Shown here piece by piece: positions 30,165-40,128 of a DNA stretch of 64,000 nt. How positions within the stretch are numbered: the stretch's first letter is position 1; each line of letters starts with the position of its first letter. Source of the DNA: Rubinisphaera italica (GTDB lineage Bacteria > Planctomycetota > Planctomycetia > Planctomycetales > Planctomycetaceae). The position numbers and the translations under genes were made by a program. The stretch is from positions 4,764,001-4,828,000 of the forward strand of contig NZ_SJPG01000001.1 of assembly GCF_007859715.1 (NCBI RefSeq). The letters run 5' to 3'. Below the pieces are notes generated by a model, which saw only the letters and a list, made by a program, of their open reading frames with translations, was not told the origin of the DNA and ran no database searches.

Positions 30165-30574
30165 GGCTACAATTCCTAACCAGCAAGATGAGATTCCCCA
30201 ACTCAAATGACATCCTTATCAAAGTCGTATCTTTTCTATTTGGGCAGTCATTGTCGAGCATCGTTGAAAAGACTCACCAGAAATTCACACTCGGACTGGA
30301 CTCAGGCTTGTCATAATTCAAGAAAAGTTAGATATGGAATTTACAGTGTTACCAATTATCACTCTCCGACTTGGAACATCATGATGAATTCATCGATAAA
30401 GCAGAGTCGGCTCGATTCTCTTGATGCGCTCAACTCCATGGATCACTTCGGTATTAATTACTCTTCGAGCAAGTTTTCCGAAAAACCTTTTTTGAGTTGC
30501 AGTAATGAACTCTGACACGTATTGTGAACAGACGTTTCGTAAGGAGATGGCAACGATTCAAGGAAGGAATGATG

Positions 30575-32062
30575 ATGAAGACTTTATTGTACGGATTGGT
30601 GACGTTGAGCCTGTGTTCGCTGGCAGTAGCCGAAGAACCTGCCTCTTTAGAATCGCGACTGGAATCGCGATTTCATTGGGATCAGACTGTATTAGCGATC
30701 CCCGAAACGATTACCCTGGCGGAATTGTTTGAGCAGATTCATGAGGACTACCAGATTCGTATTCGATTGGATCGCGCAGTCAGCAATCTGATGGTCGAGT
30801 CGATTTCCTCTGAAAGCGATCCGGTCGTCTTTCAAAGTGATCAGGTCGCGACTTATCCACAAACGCCAGGTTATCAAATTCCAGGCATCCAATTAACAGC
30901 ATCTGGATATCATTCTGCCTGTCCAACATGTCAAACCAGTCCTTCGACACAGCCCATGACCCCGGTTGGCGGAAGTCCAGTTGCTTATCCAGCGACGCCG
31001 CAATACACGAATAATTATGCGGTGCCCTCTGTAAGCGTGCCCGTTGCCTCAACACCAACTGTTGAAAAAGTGGTCCAGCCAGCACCCGTTAACGGGAGCG
31101 TTCAGGAGGCTTCCGTACCGAACCCCAATGAGCCAGATGCTAACGCTGTTCGAATTACTCCAGTCGTGCCCATAGAAAAAGCGAGTGAGTCGGCCCCTTC
31201 AACTCCAGTAGAGGAAGTGGTCAGTCCTGCTCCGGCAATTCCCAATGACGAAGTCGTTGATCCGTTGCCGTCTGCTCCTGTTGAAGAGGTTCCTGAAGTT
31301 TTGGAAGCGAAGACGATTCAGATTGGCCTTCATGAAACGATCTTTGAACATTGCGAGATTCCAACCCGTTATTTTGATGACACGATGACAGTTGAGCAGG
31401 TGATTCGAGCAGCGATTGCTCAAATCGGAACGATGCTGGATGTTTCGGGTGAACTCGATGGAATCCCTTCCTCTTACACACACGTTTACGACTGGGATTT
31501 GATGGTGAAGGATGAAACCGTTTTTATCACCACGAAGCTGCAGTCAAACCTGCATAAAATTGTGCGAGTTTATAAGACCCCTCAAGAAGGAAATTTCACC
31601 TCGGAAGAACTTGCGGCCTGTATTCAGAAGTCAATTCGTCCGTGGAGTTGGCGGGACAACATCGACAATATTGTCGACATCGTTGAGTTTGATCTACCCG
31701 ATAACTTTCAGTTTCCAGATTTGTCAGCTTCGAACCTGAAAGTCGATCTCTCAGGAGACGGGGACCTGGTTTCGGTCAAAAAAGACAACGAAGGAGAAAA
31801 CGTGGCGAGTGATGCAACGTCTTCCAGTCCGGATCCTTCCGTTTCCTGGGCGGCGATGAAAGCGATGTGTTCGCTCTTTTCTACGGGAACCAAAGCATTT
31901 GCACACGGAATGCTCTCCACAACTGAAATGCTACACTATGGCGATCCGCCAACTGGAACTATCGAAACGTTGCCCAACATGTTGATCATCTCTCAATCCC
32001 GCGGAGCCCATCAGGAAATTTCCGCTTTGATGGATCAAATTACGGAAGCTGCGACAAAATAG
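30575..32062 (+). CDS. Secreted protein with STN-like domains and Pro-rich linker
   Basis: 495 residues from ATG 30575, the third of three adjacent ATGs; AAGGA at 30564-30568 gives normal spacing to it. Signal peptide: LLYGLVTLSLCSLAVA. Next come an STN-like motif (ITLAELFEQIHEDYQIRIRLDRAVS, ~45-70), a long linker (~85-245) rich in Pro, Val, Thr and Glu with repeats such as PVEEV, a second STN-like part (IGLHETIFEHCEIPTRYFDDTMTVEQVIRAAI), then YKTPQEG..., and ETLPNMLIISQSRGAHQEISALMDQI, a secretin N1-type strand-helix. Architecture fits an envelope protein that interacts with secretin-like modules. Function unknown. Confidence 0.6.
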   Translation: MKTLLYGLVTLSLCSLAVAEEPASLESRLESRFHWDQTVLAIPETITLAELFEQIHEDYQIRIRLDRAVSNLMVESISSESDPVVFQSDQVATYPQTPGYQIPGIQLTASGYHSACPTCQTSPSTQPMTPVGGSPVAYPATPQYTNNYAVPSVSVPVASTPTVEKVVQPAPVNGSVQEASVPNPNEPDANAVRITPVVPIEKASESAPSTPVEEVVSPAPAIPNDEVVDPLPSAPVEEVPEVLEAKTIQIGLHETIFEHCEIPTRYFDDTMTVEQVIRAAIAQIGTMLDVSGELDGIPSSYTHVYDWDLMVKDETVFITTKLQSNLHKIVRVYKTPQEGNFTSEELAACIQKSIRPWSWRDNIDNIVDIVEFDLPDNFQFPDLSASNLKVDLSGDGDLVSVKKDNEGENVASDATSSSPDPSVSWAAMKAMCSLFSTGTKAFAHGMLSTTEMLHYGDPPTGTIETLPNMLIISQSRGAHQEISALMDQITEAATK

Positions 32063-32093
32063 TCTGCGAGTTATAACAACCAGTCATGGATAA

Positions 32094-32133
32094 GAAGAAA
32101 GCCTTCATTGAAAATCAATGAGGGCTTCTTTTC
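32094..32133 (+). terminator. Rho-independent terminator
   Basis: GAAGAAAGCCTTCATTG (32094-32110) pairs with CAATGAGGGCTTCTTTTC after a five-base loop (AAAAT), ending in TTTTC. It lies 32 bp after the STN-like gene. Confidence 0.75.
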
Positions 32134-32151
32134 AAAACAGACATTTGTTAG

Positions 32152-32173
32152 ACCATTTGAAAATGGTCTAACA
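32152..32173. repeat. Repeat family 2, terminal module only
   Basis: GACCATTTGAAAATGGTCTA is the 20-base palindrome-like end module of family 2 standing alone. The remaining 32174-32409 shows nothing I can name. Confidence 0.45.
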
Positions 32174-32409
32174 CTCGATTGGATGAGATGATTCACACAC
32201 TGACTCAGTTTGCATAAAGCGATTTATTTCGAAGGTTAATCGAAGCGTTCGGAGAATTTTGAATCACATTCGGAGTGTGTCCCATGATTTTTCATCTGGC
32301 TCTGTTTTAGGCATGATTCAGGTGCATAAGATTTGTCGAAGAGTTAACATCAGTAACATGGCATATTTAAATGAAATCACTGTTAGGTCTCTCAGGAAAT
32401 GATATCACT

Positions 32410-32847
32410 ATGAAATCCATGGCACCGAAATTCAAATCTATCATCAGTTTGTTTGTTGTTCTATTAATGACTGGGTGTGGGGGCAGCGATGCACCAGAAC
32501 TAGGCTCCGTGAGTGGACTGGTGACCCTGGATGGAAAACCGCTTGCCGATGCTCAAATTCGATTTCAACCGACTTCAGGTCGATCCTCCGAAGCCGTTAC
32601 TGATGAAAATGGGAATTACACATTACGCTATACGGCTGAGGAAAATGGAGCATTGCCAGGTGAGCATCAGGTATTTATAACGACCGCAACTGAAGGACAA
32701 GCAATGCCCGCTGAAGGGGGCGATGAAGGAGAATGGGTCGAAGGCCGGGAAGAATTGCTGCCAGAAAAGTATCATGCAAAGTCAGAGTTGAAAGAAACCG
32801 TAACTGCAGGAAATAACACCATCAACTTTGAATTGACTTCGAATTAA
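32410..32847 (+). CDS. Small lipoprotein with carboxypeptidase-regulatory-like fold
   Basis: 145 residues from ATG 32410 (another ATG at 32419; an ORF start at 32371 is unlikely because it would precede the signal). The signal peptide ends in a lipobox (LLMTGC), so it is exported and lipidated. The rest is a single beta-sandwich: GLVTLDGKPLADAQIRFQPTSG, SEAVTDENGNYTLRYT, LPGEHQVFI and NTINFELTSN. This is the small planctomycete lipoprotein type with a transthyretin-like/CarboxypepD_reg fold. Its stop is 72 bp from the convergent stop of a DUF1559 gene, with one shared terminator. Confidence 0.75.
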   Translation: MKSMAPKFKSIISLFVVLLMTGCGGSDAPELGSVSGLVTLDGKPLADAQIRFQPTSGRSSEAVTDENGNYTLRYTAEENGALPGEHQVFITTATEGQAMPAEGGDEGEWVEGREELLPEKYHAKSELKETVTAGNNTINFELTSN

Positions 32848-32866
32848 TTCAGTAATAGGTATGCAT

Positions 32867-32906
32867 AAAAAAAAGAGAAGTGCAAGGTGTTGCACTCCTC
32901 TTTTTT
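32867..32906. terminator. Shared convergent terminator
   Basis: AGTGCAA and TTGCACT pair around GGTG, with A-rich and T-rich flanks forming a long stem (AAAAAAGAG / CTCTTTTTT). It serves the lipoprotein gene on the plus strand and the DUF1559 gene on the minus strand. Confidence 0.8.
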
Positions 32907-32919
32907 ATTTTGAATTGCT

Positions 32920-33954
32920 CTAAAATTCTCCGACAACCTGATTGTCTGCAATTCCCATCAACGCCTCCAGCGTGCTGTCAATGAGATAAGGGGCAGCCGA
33001 TTCCTGATCGTTGTCGATGTTCTCGCTGATAAAGCGGACAGAGCCATCGCACATGACGAACTGTGCTCCCCCCTGATGCTTGGAGCCAAAGTTCCCGTTT
33101 CTGGAACTGTTTGCGGTTGTCAAAATGGGATTGATTCCATCTCTGACATGTCCCATGATGGTAATAGCCCCCTGGTTCCAGGACGGACCGTTATCCTGTG
33201 CAGAAGGACCATTGCCGTTGGCATCGCGAACTGCAAGTAAGGTTCCTGCTTTCATGACTTGTCCGCTGTGCTTATAAGGACGCTCCCCAATGAGCAGGGT
33301 ATTACTGGTTCCATCGGAGATATCTCGAAATCTCGTGCTGCTGTCTCGATAAAACACCCCGACGGCTCCCTTGGTTCCATCATTTCCTGCCCCGGTATTC
33401 GGATTGATTCTGACATTCGTTGTATTGTTGCAAGCGATGTAATTGGCGACAGGGAGTCCGCTGTTTGCGTTGCCGGGATTCGTTTCAATTGCATATCCCG
33501 GAGCTGTACTCGTGCTATGGAATTTGGGAGCACCGGCATCCGAGGGACACGTAAATGCGGGCTGTGATTGCTGCATACTATTCTTATTGAGCGACATGTT
33601 TTGAGAAGCCGAGACATTTCCAACCTGCAACTGGTCGTACAGTGGGGAGAGTTCCACCATCGGCAAAATAAATGCCGACCAGGCCCAGTGACCATCGTTA
33701 TCAGCAATTGTCTTTCCATTGCCACGTTCATCAACATATCCCGGAGGAAAAGCCTTGTAGACATCATGATAATTGTGCATTGCCAGTCCGAGTTGCTTGA
33801 GATTGTTTTTGCAACTGGATCGCCGGGCGGCTTCACGGGCCTGCTGAACAGCTGGAAGCAATAATGCGACCAGAATTGCAATGATCGCGATGACCACGAG
33901 CAACTCGATTAACGTAAAGCCCTTGTTCGTAAAATGCCTCTGGACAGATCGCAT
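32920..33954 (-). CDS. DUF1559 protein with pilin-like N-terminus
   Basis: 344 residues from ATG 33954, with AAAGGCGG upstream. The N-terminus has a type IV prepilin cleavage motif: [19 protein letters not shown], Gly then Phe-Thr-Leu-Ile-Glu, followed by one hydrophobic helix and [34 protein letters not shown], the standard opening of DUF1559. The C-terminus ends with [16 protein letters not shown] and VGEF, the H-x9-DG motif. These are very abundant in planctomycetes and are thought to form pseudopilin-like surface structures. A second copy with the same design lies at 36522. Confidence 0.92.
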   Translation of the reverse strand: MRSVQRHFTNKGFTLIELLVVIAIIAILVALLLPAVQQAREAARRSSCKNNLKQLGLAMHNYHDVYKAFPPGYVDERGNGKTIADNDGHWAWSAFILPMVELSPLYDQLQVGNVSASQNMSLNKNSMQQSQPAFTCPSDAGAPKFHSTSTAPGYAIETNPGNANSGLPVANYIACNNTTNVRINPNTGAGNDGTKGAVGVFYRDSSTRFRDISDGTSNTLLIGERPYKHSGQVMKAGTLLAVRDANGNGPSAQDNGPSWNQGAITIMGHVRDGINPILTTANSSRNGNFGSKHQGGAQFVMCDGSVRFISENIDNDQESAAPYLIDSTLEALMGIADNQVVGEF

Positions 33955-34155
33955 TAGTCCGCCTTTCAAGAAAGGAATAGATAATAAATTTGGTGAGAGA
34001 AACCAAATCGTGAATGGAATTTTTAATTTAACATCTTGAACTGGCATAAATCAACAGTATTTTATATTTAGGCCAAAGCAAATGACCGCATGAACAGTCT
34101 ATTATTTTGCAGTGCTCCAGCAGTTTCCATTGATGGATCGAGCAATCATGATTGG

Positions 34156-35985
34156 CTAGTCCACGCGTTTCAGCCGAACGACACGCAGGTCGATTCCCTG
34201 AGCCGGTCGCGAGATTCCTTTGCGAGCGAAATGCTTGATTTTCACTTGGGCCGTATGCATGCCTGCAGTTAATTTCATGTGACCCGTTTTTATTTTTGCC
34301 CAACTGGCTTTGGTTTGATAGTTGTAGGAGAAAACGTGATCGGGTTTGTTGACGAGAGGCGGGTCGTAAGCTTTGGGAATGACGACTGATGACTTTTGAT
34401 CGCCAATGCACACTTCCATTTCCACGCCAACATCATTGCGATGACATGTGTACTCCATCTCGATTTCATACTCGCCAGCACCGAGGACCTCTAATTTCCA
34501 TTCCGGATAGGCAGCAGGGTCAGTCCATTCATGAATCCAGCAGTTCGCAAATCCGTTTGTCGTATCGCCCGTATAACTGATTCCCTCGCCATGGCCCGGA
34601 ATCAGTTTCGATTCACAGGGATACAACTCGAATTGCTGTCGCGAGGCGTGGCCAATCGGAATCGGACGCTCTCCAATTTCCGTTGCCCCGGTGCTGGCAA
34701 ACCAGTCTTCGAATGCTTGAGCAAAATCAGCCACCAACTCAGAATGCTCGGCTGAGAGATTCTTTGTCTGCCCCGGATCGTCCTGCATATCGAACAACTG
34801 CCATTGACCGCGAGAAGTCGTCGCCCGCCATTGCTGCGTGCGGACGGCACCGTTCATTTTTTCCAGGCCGGAACGTGAGCGGAAAGTATCGGTGAAGATC
34901 ATTCGTTCTGGCCAGTCTGGATTTTGCTGTCTCAGCAATGGCACAAGACTGACTCCATCTAAAGGAGGCTCCGCTGGACGTTCGAGATAACAGAGTTCCG
35001 CGAGGGTTGGTAGTATATCGATATGGGCAGAGATCTCTTTAATGGTTGTGTTTGCGGGGATGATGCCGGGATAACGAATGAAGCAGGGAACTCTCACGCC
35101 ACCTTCGTTGTGAGAGCCTTTGCGCCCCAACATTCCGGCGTTGAAGCGGTCGCTATTGATGCCGTTATCTGTAATAAAAAGAACGATTGTCCGTTTGCTC
35201 TGTTCCGTTTTTTCAAGTGATTCAAGCAGACGACCGACATTGTCGTCGATGTTTTCGACCATGGCATATGCACATTGAGCCTTTGCGTCCAGTCCAAGAC
35301 CTTCGTATTTCTGCCAGTATGCATCCGGCACACGCCAGGGAGAATGTGGCGTATTGAACGGGACATAACAAAACCACGGTTCTCTGTCATTCTCTTCCAT
35401 GAAGTCAATGGCGTGATCCGTCAGGACATCAATGATGTATCCTTCCGTGGAAACAGACTTTCCATTGTGTTCAAGCGGGCTATCGAAGTAAGTATTCCAG
35501 TGGCCTCCACAAAACCCGAAAAACTCTTCGAATCCCTGCCCGTTGGGATGCATGGGCATGTGCCGTCCGTTATGCCACTTCCCAAAACACCCCGTACGAT
35601 AGCCCCCCTGCTCAAAGCATTCAGCCAGTGTGATTTCGTCTGCGTTCATATTTTCATACCCTCGTGTCACCCCTGTCACTCCTGTTCGCAGATGGTAGCG
35701 GCCAGTCAAAAGACTGGCTCTTGTGGGAGCACAAACAGGCGAGACATAAAACCGATCGAATCTGGCTCCAGACTCTGCTAAGCGATCGAGCACTGGCGTC
35801 TTCAGATAAGGGTTTCCATGCGATCCGATATCTCCGTAGCCCTGATCGTCCGTCAGGATCAGCAGGACGTTTGGGCGAGGCGCTTCTGCCGCCTTCGCCG
35901 TCATGCCGTTTGCTGCCAGGCAAAGGAGGATCAAAAGTCGTGAGCCAGCCAGTGACCAAGCACATTCAACAGGTGTGGATTTCAT
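34156..35985 (-). CDS. Secreted type I sulfatase with C-terminal beta domain
   Basis: 609 residues from ATG 35985; upstream in-frame starts would precede the signal peptide (RLLILLCLAANGMTAKAA). Metal-binding D-D at 46-47 (LILTDDQGYGD), and C-A-P-T-R-A-S-L-L-T-G with Cys 85 becoming formylglycine. This is the full canonical motif. FGKWHNGRHM supplies the active-site Lys/His. ITDNGINSD (~265) supplies more metal ligands. After ~residue 455, a 150-residue extra domain reads DTTNGFANCWIHEWTDPAAYPEW...AQVKIKHFARKG, a beta-rich module likely for carbohydrate binding. Lies between two DUF1559 genes. Confidence 0.9.
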   Translation of the reverse strand: MKSTPVECAWSLAGSRLLILLCLAANGMTAKAAEAPRPNVLLILTDDQGYGDIGSHGNPYLKTPVLDRLAESGARFDRFYVSPVCAPTRASLLTGRYHLRTGVTGVTRGYENMNADEITLAECFEQGGYRTGCFGKWHNGRHMPMHPNGQGFEEFFGFCGGHWNTYFDSPLEHNGKSVSTEGYIIDVLTDHAIDFMEENDREPWFCYVPFNTPHSPWRVPDAYWQKYEGLGLDAKAQCAYAMVENIDDNVGRLLESLEKTEQSKRTIVLFITDNGINSDRFNAGMLGRKGSHNEGGVRVPCFIRYPGIIPANTTIKEISAHIDILPTLAELCYLERPAEPPLDGVSLVPLLRQQNPDWPERMIFTDTFRSRSGLEKMNGAVRTQQWRATTSRGQWQLFDMQDDPGQTKNLSAEHSELVADFAQAFEDWFASTGATEIGERPIPIGHASRQQFELYPCESKLIPGHGEGISYTGDTTNGFANCWIHEWTDPAAYPEWKLEVLGAGEYEIEMEYTCHRNDVGVEMEVCIGDQKSSVVIPKAYDPPLVNKPDHVFSYNYQTKASWAKIKTGHMKLTAGMHTAQVKIKHFARKGISRPAQGIDLRVVRLKRVD

Positions 35986-36521
35986 GAGAATATCTTCTGA
36001 ATAGATCTGCATTTTGATGAGTTCGGAATATTCGATGGGTTTATCATGCATACCAGGGATTGTAAGAACAAGGGTATCGGATGTGAGTTGAGTAAACCAA
36101 ACTCCTCTGAACATGTTGGCGTCAGGTCTATACCCCTTAACCCACTACTCAAACCTGTCGATCTCATCCCATCGTATCCAGCACCTGAGGCGAACTGATC
36201 AAGCCAACCGGGCTGGGATATCCTCTGAGCGACCCCGCCGAGTGATTAAAAGAGTTGCATTTGAGTAGAAACTTCATGCATTGAAAACGTGCGTTCAGCC
36301 CGGCGATGGATATCCATAAGTCTTTTCACAGAATAGACTTAACACAACCAGACATAATTAATCCACATCGGCATAGATTTTGCACATTGATATTATTGTT
36401 ATTCTCCATGATTCTGTCACATCCAAATTGGATCGACAGTACAAATTATTTTTCTTCCTAATTAATTCTTGGTGATGCCTAAACTTAAGGCTAACAAGAA
36501 AGCTTGAATGGGGCCTGCCAG
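35986..36521. other. 536-bp gap, no feature recognised
   Basis: Region between a divergent pair. The ORFs here are leader extensions and I see no gene, hairpin or repeat-family member. It must hold the promoters of the sulfatase and the second DUF1559 gene. The part 36290-36480 is AT-rich. Confidence 0.4.
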
Positions 36522-37454
36522 ATGAAGACACGTCACGGCTTTACACTGATTGAACTCTTGGTTGTTATCGCCATAATTGCCATACTTGTTGCTTTGTTGC
36601 TCCCAGCTGTTCAGCAGGCCCGCGAAGCTGCACGCCGCTCCAGTTGTAAAAATAATTTGAAGCAATTGGCTCTGGCGATGCATAACTATCACGATGTTGT
36701 CACCAAGTTACCTCCTGGTGCATTTCGTACACCGCAGGTGAATTACCCGTTAGGCTGGGTGCCTCGGCTTCTTCCCTATATTGAGCAGGGAGCCCGAAAC
36801 GATGCTATGGAAGCGATACAAAAAGACTACACAACACTTCGAAGTCCGTATCGTTCTCATGACCAGCAGAATCAGGTTTTCACAACTCCAATTACGGTTT
36901 TGACCTGCCCCTCCTCTGCTCTTGGAGATACCGCTTCGGACCACACCACTTCCGGAAACTTTCCCTATGCAGATCAACAAGGGGCATTGCACTACCGAGC
37001 CAATGCGGGATCGATTGACGTTGATTTCGTCGCGGGAGTGACTTCAGCACGAGACCATGCTCGATCGGGCATCATGTTTCCCGAAAGTAAAATTCGCCTC
37101 AATGACATTAAAGATGGAACGACGAATACCATCATGTTTGGTGAAACCTCAAAGTCTGCTGGCTGGAGTAGTTCGATGATTACAGGTTTTGGTGGAATTA
37201 AACCGTGGACTTGGGGATTCTATGATTACTCAGATGGCGATTTTCTTCTGATTGACCATAAAGTCGTTCAATATCCCATCAATTACCACGGCACATTCCT
37301 GACGAATATGACTCCATTCACCAGCTACCATCAGGGAGGTGCTCAGTTTGCCATGTGCGATGGAAGCGTCACATTCCTCAGCAATAATATGTCATTGGAT
37401 ATTCTGAAAGCATTAGCTACGCGCAATGCCGGCGAAGTCGTTGGTGAATTCTAA
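36522..37454 (+). CDS. DUF1559 protein with pilin-like N-terminus
   Basis: 310 residues from ATG 36522; the TTG at 36504 is not needed. Prepilin-type start [19 protein letters not shown], nearly identical to the copy at 32920-33954 through [21 protein letters not shown]. The middle is a beta-rich surface domain. The end reads [22 protein letters not shown] and VVGEF, the family signature. It stands next to a small lipoprotein gene on the same strand, 117 bp downstream, mirroring the pairing seen around 32.4-34 kb. It has no terminator of its own, so the two could be co-transcribed. Confidence 0.92.
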   Translation: MKTRHGFTLIELLVVIAIIAILVALLLPAVQQAREAARRSSCKNNLKQLALAMHNYHDVVTKLPPGAFRTPQVNYPLGWVPRLLPYIEQGARNDAMEAIQKDYTTLRSPYRSHDQQNQVFTTPITVLTCPSSALGDTASDHTTSGNFPYADQQGALHYRANAGSIDVDFVAGVTSARDHARSGIMFPESKIRLNDIKDGTTNTIMFGETSKSAGWSSSMITGFGGIKPWTWGFYDYSDGDFLLIDHKVVQYPINYHGTFLTNMTPFTSYHQGGAQFAMCDGSVTFLSNNMSLDILKALATRNAGEVVGEF

Positions 37455-37489
37455 AACCTACCCAGCGTTTTATTCCGGGAGACCAATTG

Positions 37490-37517
37490 CTGCAGAAATC
37501 ATTTGCAAATGGTCTGT
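37490..37517. repeat. Repeat family 2, partial copy
   Basis: CTGCAGAAATCATTTGCAAA from 37490, then TGGTCTG. It is the end module of family 2 with small changes. Confidence 0.4.
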
Positions 37518-37571
37518 TCAAGCCAAACCATTCTGAGTAATGGTCATCAATTCTAATTAGATTCAATCGAG

Positions 37572-37988
37572 ATGATAAAAAAAGAGCTCTCTTTCCTGCT
37601 TGTCGCCTTGTTCATTGGCTGCGGCGACGCAGGACCTCCTCTTGCTGAAGTTTCTGGAATTGTCACATTTGATGGAGAACCTCTCCCAACTGGCACAATC
37701 ACTTTTGTTCCGCAGGGAGAAGATATTCCCTATGCCTACGCAACAATTCAAGGCGATGGCACCTACTACGCCAAAACGCCTGAATATGGCAACGGCGTCC
37801 CGATCGGAAACCACAAAATCATGATCAGTGCCATGAAAGACATGGGACCAGAAGCGCCTGTCGAACTGTTGATCCCTTCCAAATACAGCAGCGATCAAAA
37901 CTCAGGTTTGACAGCCAATGTAGTAGCAGGCGAAAACACGATTAACTTTCCACTCGAAGTGGAAAAGACAAAACGCAAAAAACTCTGA
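37572..37988 (+). CDS. Small lipoprotein with carboxypeptidase-regulatory-like fold
   Basis: 138 residues, ATG 37572. A short lipoprotein signal (LSFLLVALFIGC, Cys 17). The beta-sandwich reads VSGIVTFDGEPLPTGTITFVPQGE, YATIQGDGTYYAKT, VPIGNHKIMISAMKDM, ending with TINFPLEVEKTKRKKL. This parallels the protein at 32410 motif for motif (GxVTxDGxPL, GNHxI/GEHxV, NTINF). Presumed surface or periplasmic lipoprotein; partner probably the adjacent DUF1559 protein, by context. Confidence 0.75.
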   Translation: MIKKELSFLLVALFIGCGDAGPPLAEVSGIVTFDGEPLPTGTITFVPQGEDIPYAYATIQGDGTYYAKTPEYGNGVPIGNHKIMISAMKDMGPEAPVELLIPSKYSSDQNSGLTANVVAGENTINFPLEVEKTKRKKL

Positions 37989-38169
37989 TCGCTCATTTCT
38001 GCCCATAATTCGGAACAGAAATACACAACACCGGCAGCACCAGTGGCATGTACTCTTACGTATTCTCGGTCAGTGATTCGCAGGGTGTCCCGACCGACTA
38101 TGTCGATCGGCTGCTTAATGAACAAAATGCTTCACCCCTCGCTCTTGATGTCTATTGAACAGCAAATTT

Positions 38170-38336
38170 ATCGCCGATACCCCAGCCGACGTCCAATGCG
38201 GCCGGGCCATCGGCGCCAAAGTCCTGGCGGTTGCCACCGGACACTATTCCCTGAAGAACTCGAAGCGAGCGAACCCGATGTGACACTAACCGATATGAGC
38301 GATGCCGCACGAGTCGCGGAATTGTTGTTGGGATAA
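38170..38336 (+). pseudogene. Frameshifted remnant of HAD phosphatase 3' end
   Basis: The DNA encodes ADTPADVQCGRAIGAKVLAV, ATGHYSL, then after a one-base deletion (CTGGAAGAA to CTGAAGAA) continues out of frame and ends with TLTDMSDAARVAELLLG and TAA. This is the last ~55 residues of the window's own HAD gene (10823-11497) at high nucleotide identity, in opposite orientation. No start or upstream part is present, so it is not expressed as a phosphatase. The likeness continues past the stop for about 150 bp. Confidence 0.85.
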
Positions 38337-38500
38337 AACCCGTAGGACAGGCTTCCAGCCTGTCTATACTTCGCAATGAGCATTTCTCGAGAGCCGGCCT
38401 GTTCCATGGGTGGCCCCGAAAGATCCATACACGCGAACGGCAAAGCATCATTTGCTTGCAGCATCCAATCGACAAAGTCGGTCGGGCCTGCCTGCCGCAA
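38337..38500. repeat. Diverged copy of sequence downstream of HAD gene
   Basis: Blocks GGACAGGCTTCCAGCCTGTC (38344), GTGGCCCCGAAAGATCC (~38410) and CGACAAAGTCGGTCGGGCC (~38470) match, in the same order relative to the HAD end, the blocks at ~10815, ~10765 and ~10700 read on the minus strand. The first is also a short hairpin. Confidence 0.6.
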
Positions 38501-38643
38501 TTTGCACATTGAAATTGCATTCTTTTTCCATCTAAACGTACATTAAGTAATTGCAATAATGTAATTAAAGTTGGTACGATTGACTTAAAGATACATTTTG
38601 TACCATACTCCTTTCTCATCCAATTATTTGATAAGGAGGACAA

Positions 38644-39159
38644 ATGGATAAGCTGGCATTGGCAACATTGTTGTCATGGACAGGTCCACTTCAAGGACGT
38701 AAGAGACTTCAAAAAGTAGTTTTCTTGCTTCATTGTGCGAAATTCCCCACTAATGCAGAATTCATTTTGCATCATTACGGCCCATATTCGCGAGATGTTG
38801 CTCAAACATCAGACGCATTGGTAGAAATAAATGTTATTGAAGAGTCAGGTGGGGCTCCACCGATAGGTAATGGATTTTGCTACAAGCTAACAGATCGTGG
38901 AAATCAGTTGCTCCAAAATACCCAATCACCTCAGATTGAAGAAATGCTCAAATTTCAATCGTTGGCAAATGAACTCGTCAAAGAAAATCTGTGGTACCTT
39001 GAACTTGGAGCCACGATTGCGTTCTTTATGCAAGAAGGCGAAGATGTTGATAATGCTGTAACCCTTGCCTGCAAATTCAAGAATGTTGCAGATGGCTCTG
39101 ATTCTGTAATCGAAGCGAAAAGAATTGCAGAAAAAATACATTCATTTCAACCTGTATGA
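38644..39159 (+). CDS. YwgA-like protein
   Basis: 171 residues, ATG 38644 with AAGGAGG seven bases upstream. The core reads LQGRKRLQKVVFLLHCAKFP, then FILHHYGPYSRDVAQTSDALVEINVIEES, matching the G-R-K-x-L-Q-K and H-Y-G-P-Y-S pattern of B. subtilis YwgA and of DUF4065/SocA-like winged-helix proteins. The second half is a helical bundle. No signal or membrane part. The next gene encodes an HD phosphohydrolase; as I recall, ywgA and the HD gene ywfO are also adjacent in Bacillus. The DNA is more AT-rich than the flanking genes, suggesting transfer. Role unknown; control of the HD enzyme is a reasonable guess. Confidence 0.7.
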   Translation: MDKLALATLLSWTGPLQGRKRLQKVVFLLHCAKFPTNAEFILHHYGPYSRDVAQTSDALVEINVIEESGGAPPIGNGFCYKLTDRGNQLLQNTQSPQIEEMLKFQSLANELVKENLWYLELGATIAFFMQEGEDVDNAVTLACKFKNVADGSDSVIEAKRIAEKIHSFQPV

Positions 39160-39177
39160 CTACGCTTGAGGATTGTT

Positions 39178-40128
39178 GTGAGCGACAAAGTATTTCGCGA
39201 CCCACTTTACAATTACATTGCAATTGATCGTAAAAGAGATGGTTGGTTATTAAAGCTCATAGATACTCCTGAAGTCCAACGAATACGACGAATACATCAG
39301 CTTGGTGTTAGCAACATCACATATCCGGGAGCAGATCATAACCGCTTAGCACATTCCCTTGGTGTTGTGTATTTAATGCAGCGAGTCTTAGACTCCTTGG
39401 AAAAGACAAATGACGCTGAGAGAATCAAAAGAGCTCGTCAACCGCTTTTAGCCGCTGCCCTACTTCATGATGTTGGTCATGGACCATACTCCCATTTATT
39501 TGAGCCCTGTCTTGGAATTAATCATGAATATTGGTCAATTGAAGTCATATTAAATCCAAGAACTAATATAAACAAGATTCTACTTCAAGAAGACCAATAC
39601 TTGCCGAAACAAGTCGCATCTTTAATCCAAGAAAATGACCCAGGCTGCCCAACCTGGCAAAAATCTTTATTATCTAGTCAGCTTGACGTTGATAGGATGG
39701 ATTATCTTCGAAGGGATAGTTTATTTACTGGAGCTGGATACGGCCATTTTGATTGGTATCGGATATTAAACACAATCCATCTAATGGAAAACAATAAAGA
39801 AAGCTATGATATTGTCTGGCCGGAAAAATCAGCCATGGCTATCGAAGAATATATATTTGCCAGATACTATATGTATCAGAATGTCTATTTGCACAAAACT
39901 ACTCGAGGCCTTGAAAAGTTATTAGTGGCAATGTGGAAGCGAGCAGACAGATTAAGAAACGATGGAGTCGATATCAATGCAGTTCCGGTGCTTGATGAAT
40001 TCTGGAACTCAAAGAATGCAAGTCCCAATCAATACTTGAATATTGAGGAATTTACTGTACTCTCTCAGATTCAAATATGGAAGAATCATAGTGACCAGGT
40101 GGATTCAATTTTGAAATGCACGGGTTGA
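39178..40128 (+). pseudogene. HD-domain phosphohydrolase (dNTPase/SAMHD1-like), 3' end cut by IS30
   Basis: The start is GTG 39178, with GAGG six bases upstream (a TTG lies at 39166). The reading frame runs 316 codons, but the last ~9 come from the IS30 terminal repeat. HD residues: RLAHSLGV (His ~59), LLHDVGHGPYSH (HD ~97-98) and SSQLDVDRMDYLRRDS (Asp). The first ~40 residues (DPLYNYIAID...LIDTPEVQRIRRIHQLG) match YwfO/dGTPase-type proteins, which hydrolyse dNTPs or related nucleotides and are normally about 400 or more residues. So the C-terminal third is missing. If the IS is removed, the frame continues 30 codons past 41201 to a TAA; that tail is Arg/Cys-rich and may not be native. Confidence 0.8.

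Noticed and set aside
38043..38336. 97-codon frame as a real gene
   Set aside because: Its only recognisable part is the final part of the HAD phosphatase; the rest is out of frame, so it was scored as a remnant.
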